The notes beneath the pieces were generated by a model. It saw only the letters and a list, made by a program, of their open reading frames with translations, made no database searches and was not told where the DNA came from. A stretch of 64,000 nucleotides of DNA from Triticum aestivum (taxonomy: Eukaryota; Streptophyta; Magnoliopsida; Poales; Poaceae): NCBI RefSeq assembly GCF_018294505.1, contig NC_057796.1, positions 193,702,027-193,766,026 of the forward strand, in the 5' to 3' direction. The stretch's first letter is position 1. The number at the start of each line of letters is the position of its first letter. Position numbers and translations under genes: made by a program. Shown here piece by piece: positions 20,502 to 31,560 of this stretch.

Positions 20502-22539
20502 ATGGCTCCCAAGAAGAAGACGGCCACGACGATCGGCTCGTTGGGAGCCGAACGTCCCGTGCCAGTGCGGACGAGCAGCGGGCCGGTCGCGGACAGGACC
20601 CAGGCCGCGGTCCGCGAGCACCAGCATCGCCCTGGCAGTCAGAGCCTGGCGAGCGGCATCGTTCGCGCGCCAGACGACCGGCTGCACGACGCCAGATCCA
20701 AAGACGGAGCTGGGCCCCCCGCAGGCGGCGCGGGGCCCTCCAGGAGTGTCGTTGTGCCGCCCCTGGGCTGTGCAGCAACCTCCAGGACGCCCACGCCAGC
20801 GCCCACAGCGCGCTCTTCCTAGGGTGCGTGCAACGAGCAGTGTCACCGCGCTGAAGATCCCAGACACCGCAGTGGGAAGAGCCATGTGCATCGTCCACGG
20901 GACGAAGGAGTTCAGCATGCCCGCCGAAGTGCTGGCGAAAGTGGCGCGCAGCCGCTGGGTCGTGATAGAGCTCCTTCTAACGTGGTTAGAAGTCGAAGCG
21001 CGCCATGGTCCATGCAGCTGTCGCCGCCACCCATGCCAGCAGAAGCTTTGGCGCGCGCGCAGCTGCTCCTCGACTTCCCTCCTGCTGCGGAGAAGCTCGA
21101 CGAGTTGAGGGCCACCATCCGGAGCCTCGTCGCCGTCGCCAACAAAGATGATCCACGACCGGCGGGACCCTCGGGCCGGCGCCCCACCGAGCCACCACAT
21201 GCCAGCGCTGGGAGGACCGGGGTGCTGCGATTACGATGCCGGCGCGGAAACCGACTCTACTGATGAAGACACCGCTGCCCCGACGAAGAAGGGTCGGCGT
21301 CGCAACAGGAAACGCAAGGGCAAGGCCGTGCTTGCCCTTGAAGGGTCTGACGACACCGGCGCTGCCAAGAAGGTCAAGGCAGAGGACCCAGACAAGGAGA
21401 TTGCCGGGTGCGTTGCCTGCTGGGCCTTAGCAGCTGCCGACAAGCCAGGGGGCTCCGGCAAGGAGTACTGCAAGATCCACCGCAGCAAAGGCCACGACCT
21501 CCAGAACTGCCGACAAGTCCAGCTGCTTGCTGAAAAGCAAAAGGCCGAGTATGAGAGGCGGGACAAGGAGAAGGGCCAGGACGGTGCCGAGGGATCCGAC
21601 AAGAAGCGTGGCGGCCAAGGAGGCCGCCGCGACAAGGACAACCAGCAAGAGAGGCCCGCCCGGGGCCGTGACAAGAAGCAAGAAGACGGTGATCATGACG
21701 AGGACGACGAGTCCGGCAAGCAAGAGTTCCAGAAGGCTACAGAGGCCATGTGCGTCGACGGTGGTGCCTCGCTGCATACTTCTAACCGCCAGCTCAAGCA
21801 GTGGGCACGTGAGATTACAACAGCGGAGCCGTCGTTCGACGCTCAGAAGCCGCTGAAGTGGTCCAGCATGCCCCTCATCTTTGACGCCGAGGACCACCCT
21901 GATTGCACAACCGCGGTCGGGTGTTTGCCGTTGTTGGTCTCCCCAACGATACACAACCTCAAGGTGAACAAGATGTTGGTCGACGGCAGGGCCGGTCTGA
22001 ACTTGATCTCACCCGTCATGATCAAAAGGCTGCAAATCCCTGATGGAGACCTCGAGGAAACAGACACGTTTCAAGGGGTCAATCCGGGGAGGAGCTAGCC
22101 AAAGGGGAAGGTCACGCTGCCCGTGACGTTTGGAGGGGAGTTGAACCACAAGACGGAGAGGATCGTCTTTGATGTGGCCGAGATCCCCTTGCCCTACAAC
22201 GGGATCCTCGGTCGCCCGGCACTAGCCAAGTTCATGGCGGCGTCGCACAACGCCTACAACATGCTAAAGATGCCCGGGCCGTTGACTATCATCTCCGTCC
22301 CCTCCGATAAGAAGGACACGCTGATTTGCGCCGACCAACTCTACCGGGAAGCAGTTGCAGCAGCTGCTGCCAGGGCACTTGCTCCTGCCGCCGAAGCCCC
22401 AGGAGGGAAGAAGAAGCCCGACAAGACCTCTCGCACCCACTCCGGCAAGCGCCCCTCCCTAGAGTGTTGTGCTACCGTCGAGGACGTGCCAGAGAGCTCT
22501 ACCGGCAAGAGCAAGAAATCCAGAGCTGAGCCACCGTAG
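20502..22539 (+). pseudogene. E1 gag and aspartic protease, broken
   Basis: An ATG at 20502 (MAPKKKTATT) follows the primer site by about 50 bp. This frame stops at about 20820 and gag continues in other frames. A late gag piece (21148-22098) has a basic stretch and a CKIHRSKGHDLQNC zinc-knuckle-like motif. The protease follows, with MLVDGRAGLNLIS (normally DGGA/DGSA, so a Gly-to-Arg change beside the catalytic Asp), then a TAG at 22096-22098. The later protease portion ILGRPALAKF lies in 22123-22539. I cannot recognise a normal capsid (retrotrans_gag) domain, so the central part may be deleted. Confidence 0.7.
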
Positions 22540-25500
22540 ACCAAGAAGGTGTCTGTCAAGGAGGATGGCACGGGACGGGCTTTCACCATAGGCTCCACCC
22601 TCGACGGCAAATAGGAAGGCGCGCTCGTCACCTTCCTGTGGGCAAGTGTCGACGTGTTTGCGTGGCAAGCATCCGACATCCCCGGTGTTCCCAGGGAGGA
22701 GATTGAGCACCACCTAGCTGTCTGTCCTCATGCGTAGCCCGTCAAGCAGAAGCTCAGAAAGCAGGCTCTAGAGAGGCAGGAGTTCATCACAGAAGAGATC
22801 AGGAAGTTGGAAGTAGTGGGTTTGGTGAGAGGAGTGCTCCATCCGACGTGGTTGGCCAATCCGGTAGTGGTGCACAAGGCAAATGGGAAGTGGAGGCTGT
22901 GTATTGATTACACAGACATCAATAAGGCTTGTCCCGTTGCCGCGCATCGACCAGATTGTCGACTCCACGGCCAGGTGTGATCTGCTGTCATTCCTCGACG
23001 CCTACTCGGGCTACCACCAAATCTTCATGACGATAGAAGATGAAGAGAAGACAACATTCATCACCCCATGTGGTACTTATTGCTTTTTACGGATGCCTTT
23101 CGGGTTGAAGAGTGCTGGCTCGACGTTTGCAAGAGCAGTCCAAATTGGTTTTGAACCCCAGCTCAATAGAAATATGGAGGCATACATGGATGACATAGTG
23201 GTCAAAACCAAGGACGGGGCAACTCTTGTGCAAGATCTGGAAGAGACATTTGCCAACCTGCGCAAGATCAACCTTAAGCTGAATCCTAAGAAGTGTGTCT
23301 TCGATGTTTCGTCCGGCAAGCTTCTCGGATTCTTTGTGTCGCAGCGCGGGATCGAGGCAAACCCAGACAAAATCAAGGCTATTGAACAGACTGAGGCGCC
23401 CAAGCGGATCAAGGATGTGCGTCGGCTCACCGGCTGCGTCGCCGCCATGAGCCGATTCATCTCCAAGTCCGCCGAGCGCGCCCTTCCCTTCTTCAAGATC
23501 TTGAAGAAGGCAGGTCCGATGGAGTGGACCCCAGAAGCCGAGGCTGCATTGCAGGATCTGAAGAAATACCTTTCGTCCATGCCAATACTAGTTGTGCCTA
23601 AGCCACAAGAACCGTTGCTGCTGTACCTAGCGGCAACGAATCAAGTGGTCAGCGCTGCACTGGTGGCACAGAGGGAGGTCGATGAGGAGGCAGTGGCGAC
23701 AGCAGAACCAGCGGACGGCGAGCCAAAGATTCCCCCGGCAGGACCTGGTGCCGGCAAGGCCCCCGGCAAAGTCTGATGCCGTCGGGGCAGCACCCGCATA
23801 GTCAAGCGAAGTGGTGCAGAAGAAGAAGATGATGCAGCACCCGGTTTACTTTGTCAGCTCCCTCTTGCAGGGGGCTAGGTCGAGGTACTCCGGTGTGCAG
23901 AAATTGCTCTTCGGCCTCCTTATGGCCTCGAGGAAGCTGCGTCATTACTTCCAAGCCCACGAGATCACTGTCGTCTCCCGCCTCCCGCTACAACGGATAC
24001 TGCACAACCCAGATGCAACCGGAAGGATTCTGGAATGGACCTTGGAGTTGTCGAGCTTTGGGTTGAAGTTTGAAAGTACCTCAACAATCCAGAGCAGAAT
24101 CTTGGCGGAGTTCATTGTAGAATGGACCTCAACACCTGATGAAGAAATCCAAGAGACCACTCTCCCCGGCAAGGAAGTGGACTGCGACTGGATCATGTAC
24201 TTTGACGGGGCTTTCTTGCTGCAAGGCGCCGGTGCCGGTGTGCTGCTTGTCACACCCACCGGAGAGCACCTAAAGTACGTGGTCCAGATGCACTTTCCCA
24301 GGGAGATGTCCACAAACAACACTGCTGAGTACGAGGGGCTGCTTGTCGGTCTCAGGATCGCGGCAGACCTCGGGGTGAAGAGGCTCATTGTCAGGGGTGA
24401 CTCGCAGCTTGTCGTCAGACAAGTCAACAAGGATTACCAGAGCCCATTGATGGAGGCCTACGTAGATGAAGTGAGGAAGCTGGAGGAGCGCTTTGACGGT
24501 ATCCAAGCGGAGCACGTTCCCCGAGCGGAGAACGACATCGCCGATTACCTGTCGAAGCGTGCTGCATTCAAGCTACCTATGGAACCAGGTACCTTTTTGC
24601 TCCGGTTAACTCAGCCATCCGTCGAACCATCAACGGGGCGGAACAAGCGAAGGAAATCAGGTCCCGGCAAGTACTTTCCTACCGAGCCCCCTGGGGCTAC
24701 CGGCAAGGATGCCGCTGTGGACGCTGAGCCTGCCAAGAGCAACTGGCTCCGGCAGGGCGTCAAGCCCTGGCCGTGGAGACAGCCGCGCCCATGGCAGAGG
24801 AAATGCCTTTGGTCCTTGCCGTCGAGCCCCAGGCTCCAGCGTGGGCGCAGCATACTGTCCGATTCCTCCAAACAGGGGAACTTCCTAAGGAGCAGAGAGA
24901 AGCGGAAAAAGTAGCCCGTCGGTCTGCCCTGTACCAGTTTGTCGATGACGTCCTGTACAGGAGAAGGCCGAATGGTGTGAAATTGAAATGCATCCCCCGG
25001 GAGGAAGGACTGGAGCTGTTGGCAGAGATACATGGAGGCATATGTGGCTCCCACATAGGGTCGAGGGCCCTTGCCGGCAAGGCGTTCCGGCAAGGTTTCT
25101 TCAGGCCCACCGCCCTCCAGGATGCGACGACACTAGTAACCAAGTGTGAAGCGTGTCAGTTCCATTCAAAGAAGCTTCATCAACCAGCTCAAGCCCTTCA
25201 AACGATCCCTCTCTCCTGGCCATTCTCAGTATGGGGGCTCGACATACTGGGCCCTTTCCCCCGTGCTGTCGGGGGCTTTGAGTAGTTGTACGTTGCAATC
25301 GACAAGTTCACAAAGTGGCCAGAGGTGGAGCCAGTGAGGAAGGTGACAACACAGTCAGCCGTCAAGTTCTTCAAGGGACTAGTCTACCATTTTGGTGTGC
25401 CAAATAGAGTCATCACCGACAATGGCACGCAGTTCACAAGCCACACCTTCATGCAGTGCATTCAAGACCTCGACAGCAAGGTCTGTTTTGCTTCCGTGGC

Positions 25501-26076
25501 ACACCCCCGGAGAAACGGCCAAGCAGAGAGGGCGAATGCTGAAGTGTTGCGAGGCCTGAGGACGAAGACCTTTGACAGGCTGCACCAGAGCGGAAGGCGC
25601 CGGATTGATGAGTTGCCGGCGGTTCTTTGGTCGATCAGGACGACGCCAAATCAAGCCACCGGTCAGGCACCCTTTGCCCTAGTATATTGGGCAGAGGCAG
25701 TTCTCCCCACGGAACTCATATACGGGTCACCTCGAGTGCTTTCTTATGATGAGCTTGAGAAGAGCAGTTGCGGCAAGATGACGCGACGCTCCTTGAGGAG
25801 GATCGTCTTCGGGCGGCTGTGAGAGAAGCACGCTACCAGCAAGCCTTACGCCGCTACCATAGCCGCAAGGTTCATGCCCGAAGCTTTGAGGAAGGCGACC
25901 TTGTTCTTCGGCGCGTTCAGTCGGCCAAGAATTCCAACAAGTTGACGCCAAAGTGGGAAGGCCCTTATCGGGTAATACGAGTCACCAGGCCTGGCGCAGT
26001 CCGCTTGGAGACTGAAGATGCCATTCAAGTGAGCAACTCCTGGAACATCGAGCATCTTCGCAAGTTTTACCCATAA
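22540..26076 (+). pseudogene. E1 pol: RT, two RNases H, integrase, broken
   Basis: In order: RT with LPRIDQIVD, FRMPFGL-type segment (LRMPFGLKSAG) and the catalytic YMDD at 23183-23194; an ancestral RNase H (LLLYLAATNQVVSAALV...HPVYFVSSLLQGA); a second RNase H with MYFDGAF, NNTAEYEGL, RGDSQLVV and an IADYLSKRA end; integrase with the H2C2 finger (HGGICGSH...CEAC), core motifs GLDILGPF, ITDNGTQF and NGQAERAN; and the C-terminal LTPKWEGPYRV with SNSWNIEHLRKFYP at the end. Breaks include TAGs at 22612, 22735 and 25283 and frameshifts near 22935, 23790, 24740 and 25770. Catalytic residues are mostly kept, so decay is post-insertion. Confidence 0.85.
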
Positions 26077-26904
26077 GGCGCGGCTTGCCGGGCCCCCCGA
26101 CAAGCCACCATTTGTACAAGCCTTGCCGGCAAGGCATGTAACCCTTTGTACAAAGCTAGGCGCAGACCCTGAGCACAAATAAATGAAGCGCTGGCGCCCT
26201 AAGTTATAGCATGCATGCTAGGTCAAGTCTCTTCCTTGGTTAGGGTTGATAGTGCTTAGCGGCGACTAACCCCTAGCCTAGAGGTCGAGTGTGTGTCTCT
26301 CTGTTCTTTTCTGTCCTCCTTTGGTTCGCAGGGCACATGAGCACTTCTGCTGAGCTACTTGGAAGAAAGGGAACGGACCGGCGTCCCCCCGGCAGGCCAG
26401 AATTGCCGGGGGCTGCAAGTACAAGGATCCAACCGCGGCAAGACAAGGTTGCCAGGGGATGCAGATCAAGATAAGTCTTTCATCCTCTGTCATGCATTTC
26501 GGAACAGAACTGGGGCATGTGAAACCTCGTTTTATCTCCAGGCTACCGTGCTCCCCCTTTTCCTATACCTAAGGATTATCCCCTGGGTCTGGATTTGGTT
26601 GTAGTCGTGGCGGTAAGAAGATAGAACGAGCAGCCTAAGCCCACTTTGTCCCTGCCTCTGCCAAGGGCGCGAGAATGGTCGAGCGAAGTGAGGGGGACGG
26701 CAAGGCCTGTTGCTGGGCGAAAAACGTTTATCTTAAAATAGTAACAAGGATTCGCTCCTTGTCACGGGGTCCACCCACGAACGAAAAACCCGGCAAACAT
26801 CCCTTTTTCATTAAAAACATCCTATACAGGTACAGTTCGTACGGAATGAAAAACATGAGCAAGGGGATTATAAGTTCTAAATTTAACAAAGGCCCGAAGG
26901 CTTA
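26077..26904. other. E1 spacer after pol
   Basis: No supported gene. Contains GCCGGCAAGGC-type palindromes near 26124-26134 and short frames on both strands without motifs. It forms the left part of the gap between the convergent pol and antisense gene. Confidence 0.5.
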
Positions 26905-27240
26905 CATCTTCTGAGGAGAGGGACAAGAAAGCGATTATGGGCATCTCATCTCTTTTTTAGTTTGTAGGGAGTATTAATTCTATGCCCCCGGTTCCTTAGT
27001 TGTGCTCACTTTTCCCCATTCGTTAACTTTGTCCTCACTTTTCCCCATGTGTCGGGTTTTCTGCTTTCACATTTTCCTCACTTTTCCCCCCGAAAAATTG
27101 CTCAGAAAGGACCCAAATTTCGCAAATGGGGAAAACTGAGCACAACTAAGGAATTTGGGGCACAAATGGAATAATCCCTACAAACTAAAAAAGAGACGAG
27201 ATGCCCATAATCGCTTTCTTGTCCCTCTCCGCAGAAGATG
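26905..27240. repeat. Foldback element between convergent E1 genes
   Basis: The first about 115 bp (from CATCTTCTGAGGAGAGGG) pair with the last about 117 bp. The outer 65 bp are nearly identical; the inner part is imperfect (CCTTAGTTGTGCTCA both sides). The loop is about 100 bp, rich in TTTTCCCC. No clear target duplication is seen, so a foldback MITE or a local inverted duplication are both possible. Confidence 0.8.
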
Positions 27241-27501
27241 GAACAGCACAGCGAAAAGGCAAAAAGAGCACCTAGGCAAGGTGCGAGGAGCAGAAAGCTG
27301 GAAGATGAGGCAGCGGCTCGCCAATACGCGATGAAGGCGTCGGTGCCCGCGTAGTCCGAGTTAACGGCCGCCACCCGCCTTCTTCGCCTTCTCCGTCCCT
27401 CCTACGCCAGCCGCCCAAGGAGACGACGGGGAGCACCCTGAAGGAGATCTTGGTGAGGATGGCCCTCGACACGGCGCGTGACCGAGGGAGGAACGGCATG
27501 G
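27241..27501. other. 3' flank of the antisense B3-like gene
   Basis: Short spacer between the foldback and the stop codon at 27502. No ORF is supported. Any terminator of the antisense transcript would lie here or in the foldback. Confidence 0.3.
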
Positions 27502-28155
27502 TCAGTAGAAGTCGGAGTCGGCATCCTGCCGCTCGACTCCCTCGTCTCCACTATCGCTGTCCTCCTCGTCACTCCCGCTCGAGGAAGAGTCTTTGTTGTC
27601 GGAAGAGCTCTCCACGCAGCACTTCAGGCGAGTCCCAAGATCTCCAAAGACCTTGACGGAGAGCAGGCCGCCCTCCATTAATTTGAAGTAGAGGACGAGC
27701 CCCACCGTCAGGCTATGGATGCGGGCAAACATCTTCCACCCGCGACGGAGATACATAACGTGAGGAGCGGGGAAGTCAACGTCGACTCGCGTACCACCGG
27801 TCCCGCATCCCCTCATGTGCAACATGAGGGTCTGAGGCGGATCGAGCTCCATCTCTGCTGCGAAGGGGGTGGGGAGACGGAGACGACGACGCGGTGGCCG
27901 GCGCAGCCTAATGAAGAACTCACGGGGCCGGTCCCCGACGTGGCCCTCCATCGCGGGAGGCACCGCTGGCAGAGGCACAGCCGCCACGCCGCCTCGTGCC
28001 CCTCGCCCCCGGCCACCGCGGCGACCTCGGCCACGCCCCCTCCCCCTTCCTCTTGTGGCTGGCTCCGTCGCCACGGGCTCGAGGGAAGCAGGGACACGCT
28101 GACGAGCAGCGACCCTCGCTGCCACCGTCGAAGGACCAGAACCTTCTCTCGCCAT
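27502..28155 (-). CDS. E1 antisense gene: B3-like DNA-binding protein
   Basis: An uninterrupted 217-aa frame on the strand opposite to E1 gag-pol. Residues 34-56 are an Arg-Gly-rich (RGG-like) tract. About 78-172 resembles a B3 DNA-binding domain: EFFIRLRRP at the start, then LRRGWKMFARIHSLTVG, LYFKLM and LSVKVFGD at the end, matching the usual 'GW..F...L..GD.l.F.l....f.V.i' ending. Residues 182-217 are a Ser/Asp/Glu-rich tail. B3 proteins are plant transcription regulators in the nucleus. The frame is intact while gag-pol beside it is ruined, and a TATA box lies upstream. B3 membership is by motif only. Confidence 0.65.
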   Translation of the reverse strand: MAREGSGPSTVAARVAARQRVPASLEPVATEPATRGRGRGRGRGRRGGRGRGARGGVAAVPLPAVPPAMEGHVGDRPREFFIRLRRPPRRRLRLPTPFAAEMELDPPQTLMLHMRGCGTGGTRVDVDFPAPHVMYLRRGWKMFARIHSLTVGLVLYFKLMEGGLLSVKVFGDLGTRLKCCVESSSDNKDSSSSGSDEEDSDSGDEGVERQDADSDFY

Positions 28156-28232
28156 GGCCGATGGAAGAAAGAAGCAAAGATGAAGGGAGATGGATACTGA
28201 AGAATGTGGGGGTGGCGCCCTCTCTCCCCCTC

Positions 28233-28240
28233 TTTATAAA
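28233..28240 (-). promoter_or_regulatory. TATA box of the antisense B3-like gene
   Basis: The minus strand reads TTTATAAA, about 78 bp upstream of the ATG at 28155. The implied leader is about 45-50 nt. The box is flanked by GC-rich sequence, so it stands out. Confidence 0.6.
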
Positions 28241-28754
28241 GGGGCGGGGTCGAGACCCAGCCGCCCCACTCAGCCAATCCAGCCGGCGCAGGCGCAGGGA
28301 ATCGGGACCGACCCGCTGCCCCAACCAGCGACGGCCCAGTTTCCCGCCTCCACAGCTTGCCGCCTGCATGAAGGACACGTGGAGAGCGTGTAGGGTCAAA
28401 AGGACGGGTGAGGCGACCGTTCTCCGCCCCGTGATCAGGGGGGCGTGGACACCTTGAACACCGCGACCCGGCCCCATTCAGTAAATGGGCCGCGCCTTTA
28501 CGCCTCTCCCACTTCATGTGGAAGGCACGAGCCGCCCCCTGTATCACGACGTGACGGATGCCTGCGGAAACCGCCCCACGCATGCCGCCCACGTCACGCG
28601 CACCCCTCCACGTTGCGCATTCAACGCGGGTCGTGGGAAGCGCAGCGCGCGAAAAGTTTTACCGCAGTAAAAACCGCCCCTCCTGCCCGCGCACCGTTTT
28701 GGGCCTGGCCCAACAATGTGTCGCGCTTATGTGTGGCCCAGGCCCGTGGGCTCC
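28241..28754. other. E1 3' leader and polypurine tract
   Basis: Non-coding. The last about 190 bp closely resemble the same position in E7 (60290-60479), ending GGCCCAGGCCCGTGGGCTCC just before the 3' LTR. That end is the likely plus-strand priming site, weakened here compared with CCCGGGGGCTCC in E7. Confidence 0.6.
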
Positions 28755-29934
28755 TGTCGGTGTACAAAAGGAGGGGCGCGCCTTTGTACCCCTTTACCTG
28801 TGCACGGACAGTCGGAGCCGCGCCCGCGGCCACACCAAGCAGAACGGGGGTGGTGAACCGAGGTAAAATCGAAGCCCAAGACAGCCAGAGCAATGCCAAG
28901 GCCAAGACCACAAAGAAGAAGAGAGGCGAAGCAGGTTCCCCTGGCAAGATCCTTGCCGGGGGCAGCCTCAGCGGCCCCGACAAGACCCTTGCCGGGGTGG
29001 CTCATCCAACACCAGCGGAGCGAACCACCCTTGAGCCCCAACGTCATCAACCACGTTGGGCCAGGGCTCGGGAGGCACCTCCATGGTGGCATGCAGATCT
29101 TTGTGAAGACAAGGAATATCCAAGATCAGATGAGGATTAAAAGACAACGATCCTCGGCAAGATCCTTGCAGAGGAGAGCCACAAGACCCCCGGCAAGATC
29201 CTTGCCGGGGACGACAGCGCGCCACGGCAAGACCCTTGCCCGGCCACCCAGCAAGGCTCTCACCAAGGACGCCAGCAGGGCCACTGCCAGGCCCGCACTA
29301 GCCAAGTCTCCACCGCCGTTCGGATGCAGCTGCCAGCCCAACCAGCTGGGCAGGCACCTGCGTGGCAACATGCAGTCTCCAGGCCAACTCAGCACACGCC
29401 TGCGTGGCAGCATGCAGATCTTCGTGAAGGCTCCACCACCGCGCCACCTCAGCTGCCTACCTGCCTACATGGCGCCGCATGCACCGCTGGCCAGGGCGCT
29501 TGTCGAAGCAAGGAGGAGCGGCGACGGACGGGACGGGCCTCGCTCCTGTCCTCGATAAAGTTAGGGGACACCTCAGCGGCGCATGAAATGCGTCTTATCC
29601 TGTAATACGAGCGATAAGCTCATAGCACTGTACGCCTTTCCACCTCCTATGTGCCACTGTGGCAGCCCCTTTCGACTATAAAAGGAGGCCCATGGCGTAA
29701 TGGTGAGGGATTGGGCTCTTTGGAACCACGCACCCACCATAGCTTGTTCGAGAGCTCAAGAATTCTCTGAAATACATCCAGCAAAGCAGGACTAGGGTTT
29801 TATGCATCCTCGCGGCCCGAACCTGGGTAAATGATCCTTGTGCTGATTGCTAATCCTGCTCTTCTCGCAACCCTGCGCCCCGGCAACCGTAGTAGGGATT
29901 CTTGTGATCCCATTGGTGTCGTTCCACACCGACA
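28755..29934 (+). repeat. E1 3' LTR (1180 bp)
   Basis: Starts TGTCGGTGTACAAAAG, ends CACACCGACA, TATA box CTATAAAAGG near 29676-29685. It matches 19240-20427 along its length with scattered substitutions and small indels. Confidence 0.9.
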
Positions 29935-30136
29935 TTTAGCCATTATGATCTCGTGGTAGATCAACTCTTGTAATACTCATATTCATCAAGATCAATCAAG
30001 CAGGAAGTAGGGTATTACCTCCATAGAGAGGGCCCGAACCTAGGTAAACATCGTGTCCCCTGTCTCCTGTTACCATCGACCTTAGACACACAGTTCGGGA
30101 CCCCCTACCCGAGATCCGCCGGTTTTGACACCGACA
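29935..30136 (+). mobile_element. E0 LTR, right part
   Basis: After the TTTAG duplication, the E0 LTR resumes with CCATTATGATCTCGTGGTAG and ends GTTTTGACACCGACA at 30136. The next five bases CCCAG, compared with CCTAG at the matching place of the E2 3' LTR, are consistent with the E0 target site in E2. Confidence 0.75.
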
Positions 30137-30407
30137 CCCAGGCCACCATACGCGCATAGTCTCTGCGGCCCTGAGGCAAACCCTGCCAGGCAAGTGTACT
30201 ATGCATCACCACGCTCATTCCACCATTAATCCACCAAAGCAGGAGTAGGGTCTTACGCCTCGCGGCGGCCCAAACCTGGGTAAATTGCTTGTGTGCTCCC
30301 TATCATGCTGCCGTGCACTGATCTGCTCTTTGTTCAACACGACGTCCCCCCGCCGAACCAGCAAGGGACCACCCGGTCCCATAGGTGGCCGCGGATATCC
30401 CGCAACA
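30137..30407 (+). repeat. E2 5' LTR, 3' fragment
   Basis: Matches 36541-36795 of the 3' LTR (GCCACCAT...CTGCGG, CACCACGCTCATTCCACC, AACCTGGGTAAATTGC), with an 11-bp ATTAATCCACC duplication relative to it. Ends GCAACA before the primer site. Confidence 0.85.
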
Positions 30408-31560
30408 TCTTTGGCGCGCCAGGTAGGGGGACCGCTTGTGCGAACCTGAAAGTGGGCGCAGCGCATCATCTTCATCACCATCCCCATCTTTGACGGTGCC
30501 ATCGACCGTGGCGCCTGCGGTGACGCAGAAGTGGAGCGGGGGAAGATCCACTCTCGCATCGTGTTGTCGTTCTCCAAGATTTGCCGTAGCAACGGTCACG
30601 ACCAAGACCATGGCTGATGGCGATAGATTTACTTGGCGGCTCGTATGGCGTACCGCCATCCGAGCACTGTCCGGAGGAAGGGGCACAAGACGTGCATGCG
30701 CGAGCTCCCTCCTTCCTATCCCTCCGCCTCATGAGCAGTCAAACTGCTTTAGCCTCGGCATCGTCGACGTCGATGATTACCACGCGACGCTCGGTCCTGT
30801 ATTTCCCCCGCCGTGGGTAATCCTGAGCAAAGCGCTGGTATGAGTCCATCGATTGATTCCCCGGCAAGGCTGCCTGCATTGGCACGGTCCGTGCGATGGT
30901 AGCCGCTGTACTAACTCGAGGGGAGGGAAGCAAAAGGGAATAGGACCAGAGAAGCCCGCCACCATGCCCCTATGTCCGCCAACTACAAGAAATACATGCC
31001 GACCCTTGCCGGGAGCAAAAGAGCCACCAGATTGTCTTCTACTCCTCCAGACGCCGCGGACATGTCGAACGCGCGCGACCCGGCAGACAAAAAAAAGCTT
31101 AAAACAGAAAGCTAAGTCCACGGCGACACTCCTTGTTGATGCTTTTTTAGATTCTTGCAGTTGTTTATCCCTTAACTCTAGCGAGTGTTCGTGTCGTGAA
31201 ATCCCTCATGCAATGGAACCTCGGCTAGTTTCTTTGATCGCACCATCGTCCTGTCCAGAGCCACGCTCGCAGGTCGAGAGGCTGCATCAAGAGCTACCTA
31301 GGAAAAACCTGCCGAGACGCATCCACGCCAAGATGACTGTTAAGGGCTGGACCCTTACGACAATCGTAGCAATATGATATCGGCAGGCATCCAGAGCATA
31401 CATAGGAATTGATCATACGAACACAAACATATAGAGTTCAACGGCATAAACACGCATTTAAAGATTCAGCCAGGAATACCAGTTTCACACAAACGCTAGT
31501 GATAAAACAACTAAACACAAGATACACATCATGTTTCATTGCAGGACCAGGTGGAATAGC
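30408..31560. other. E2 5' leader
   Basis: Starts with the primer-binding site. Weak frames on both strands without motifs. No gag was recognised. Confidence 0.45.

Larger units (their letters stand above)
19240..29934 (+). mobile_element. E1: Tat-type Ty3/gypsy retrotransposon, complete, degenerate
   Basis: The element runs from TGTCGGTG to CACCGACA and is flanked by TTTAG at 19235-19239 and 29935-29939, a perfect 5-bp target duplication inside the E0 LTR. Order: 5' LTR, primer site TTGGCGCGCCAAGTAGGGGG, gag, protease, reverse transcriptase, RNase H, second (archaeal-type) RNase H, integrase, then an antisense B3-like gene and the 3' LTR. Two RNase H domains and an antisense extra ORF after integrase are traits of the plant Tat lineage. 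Stops and frameshifts in gag-pol make it non-functional now. Confidence 0.9.

Noticed and set aside
18957..30136. E0 LTR as a solo LTR
   Set aside because: Its flanks do not match as a 5-bp duplication (ATACTG side versus CCCAG), and an E0-type antisense gene lies directly to its left, so a 3' LTR of a larger element fits better.
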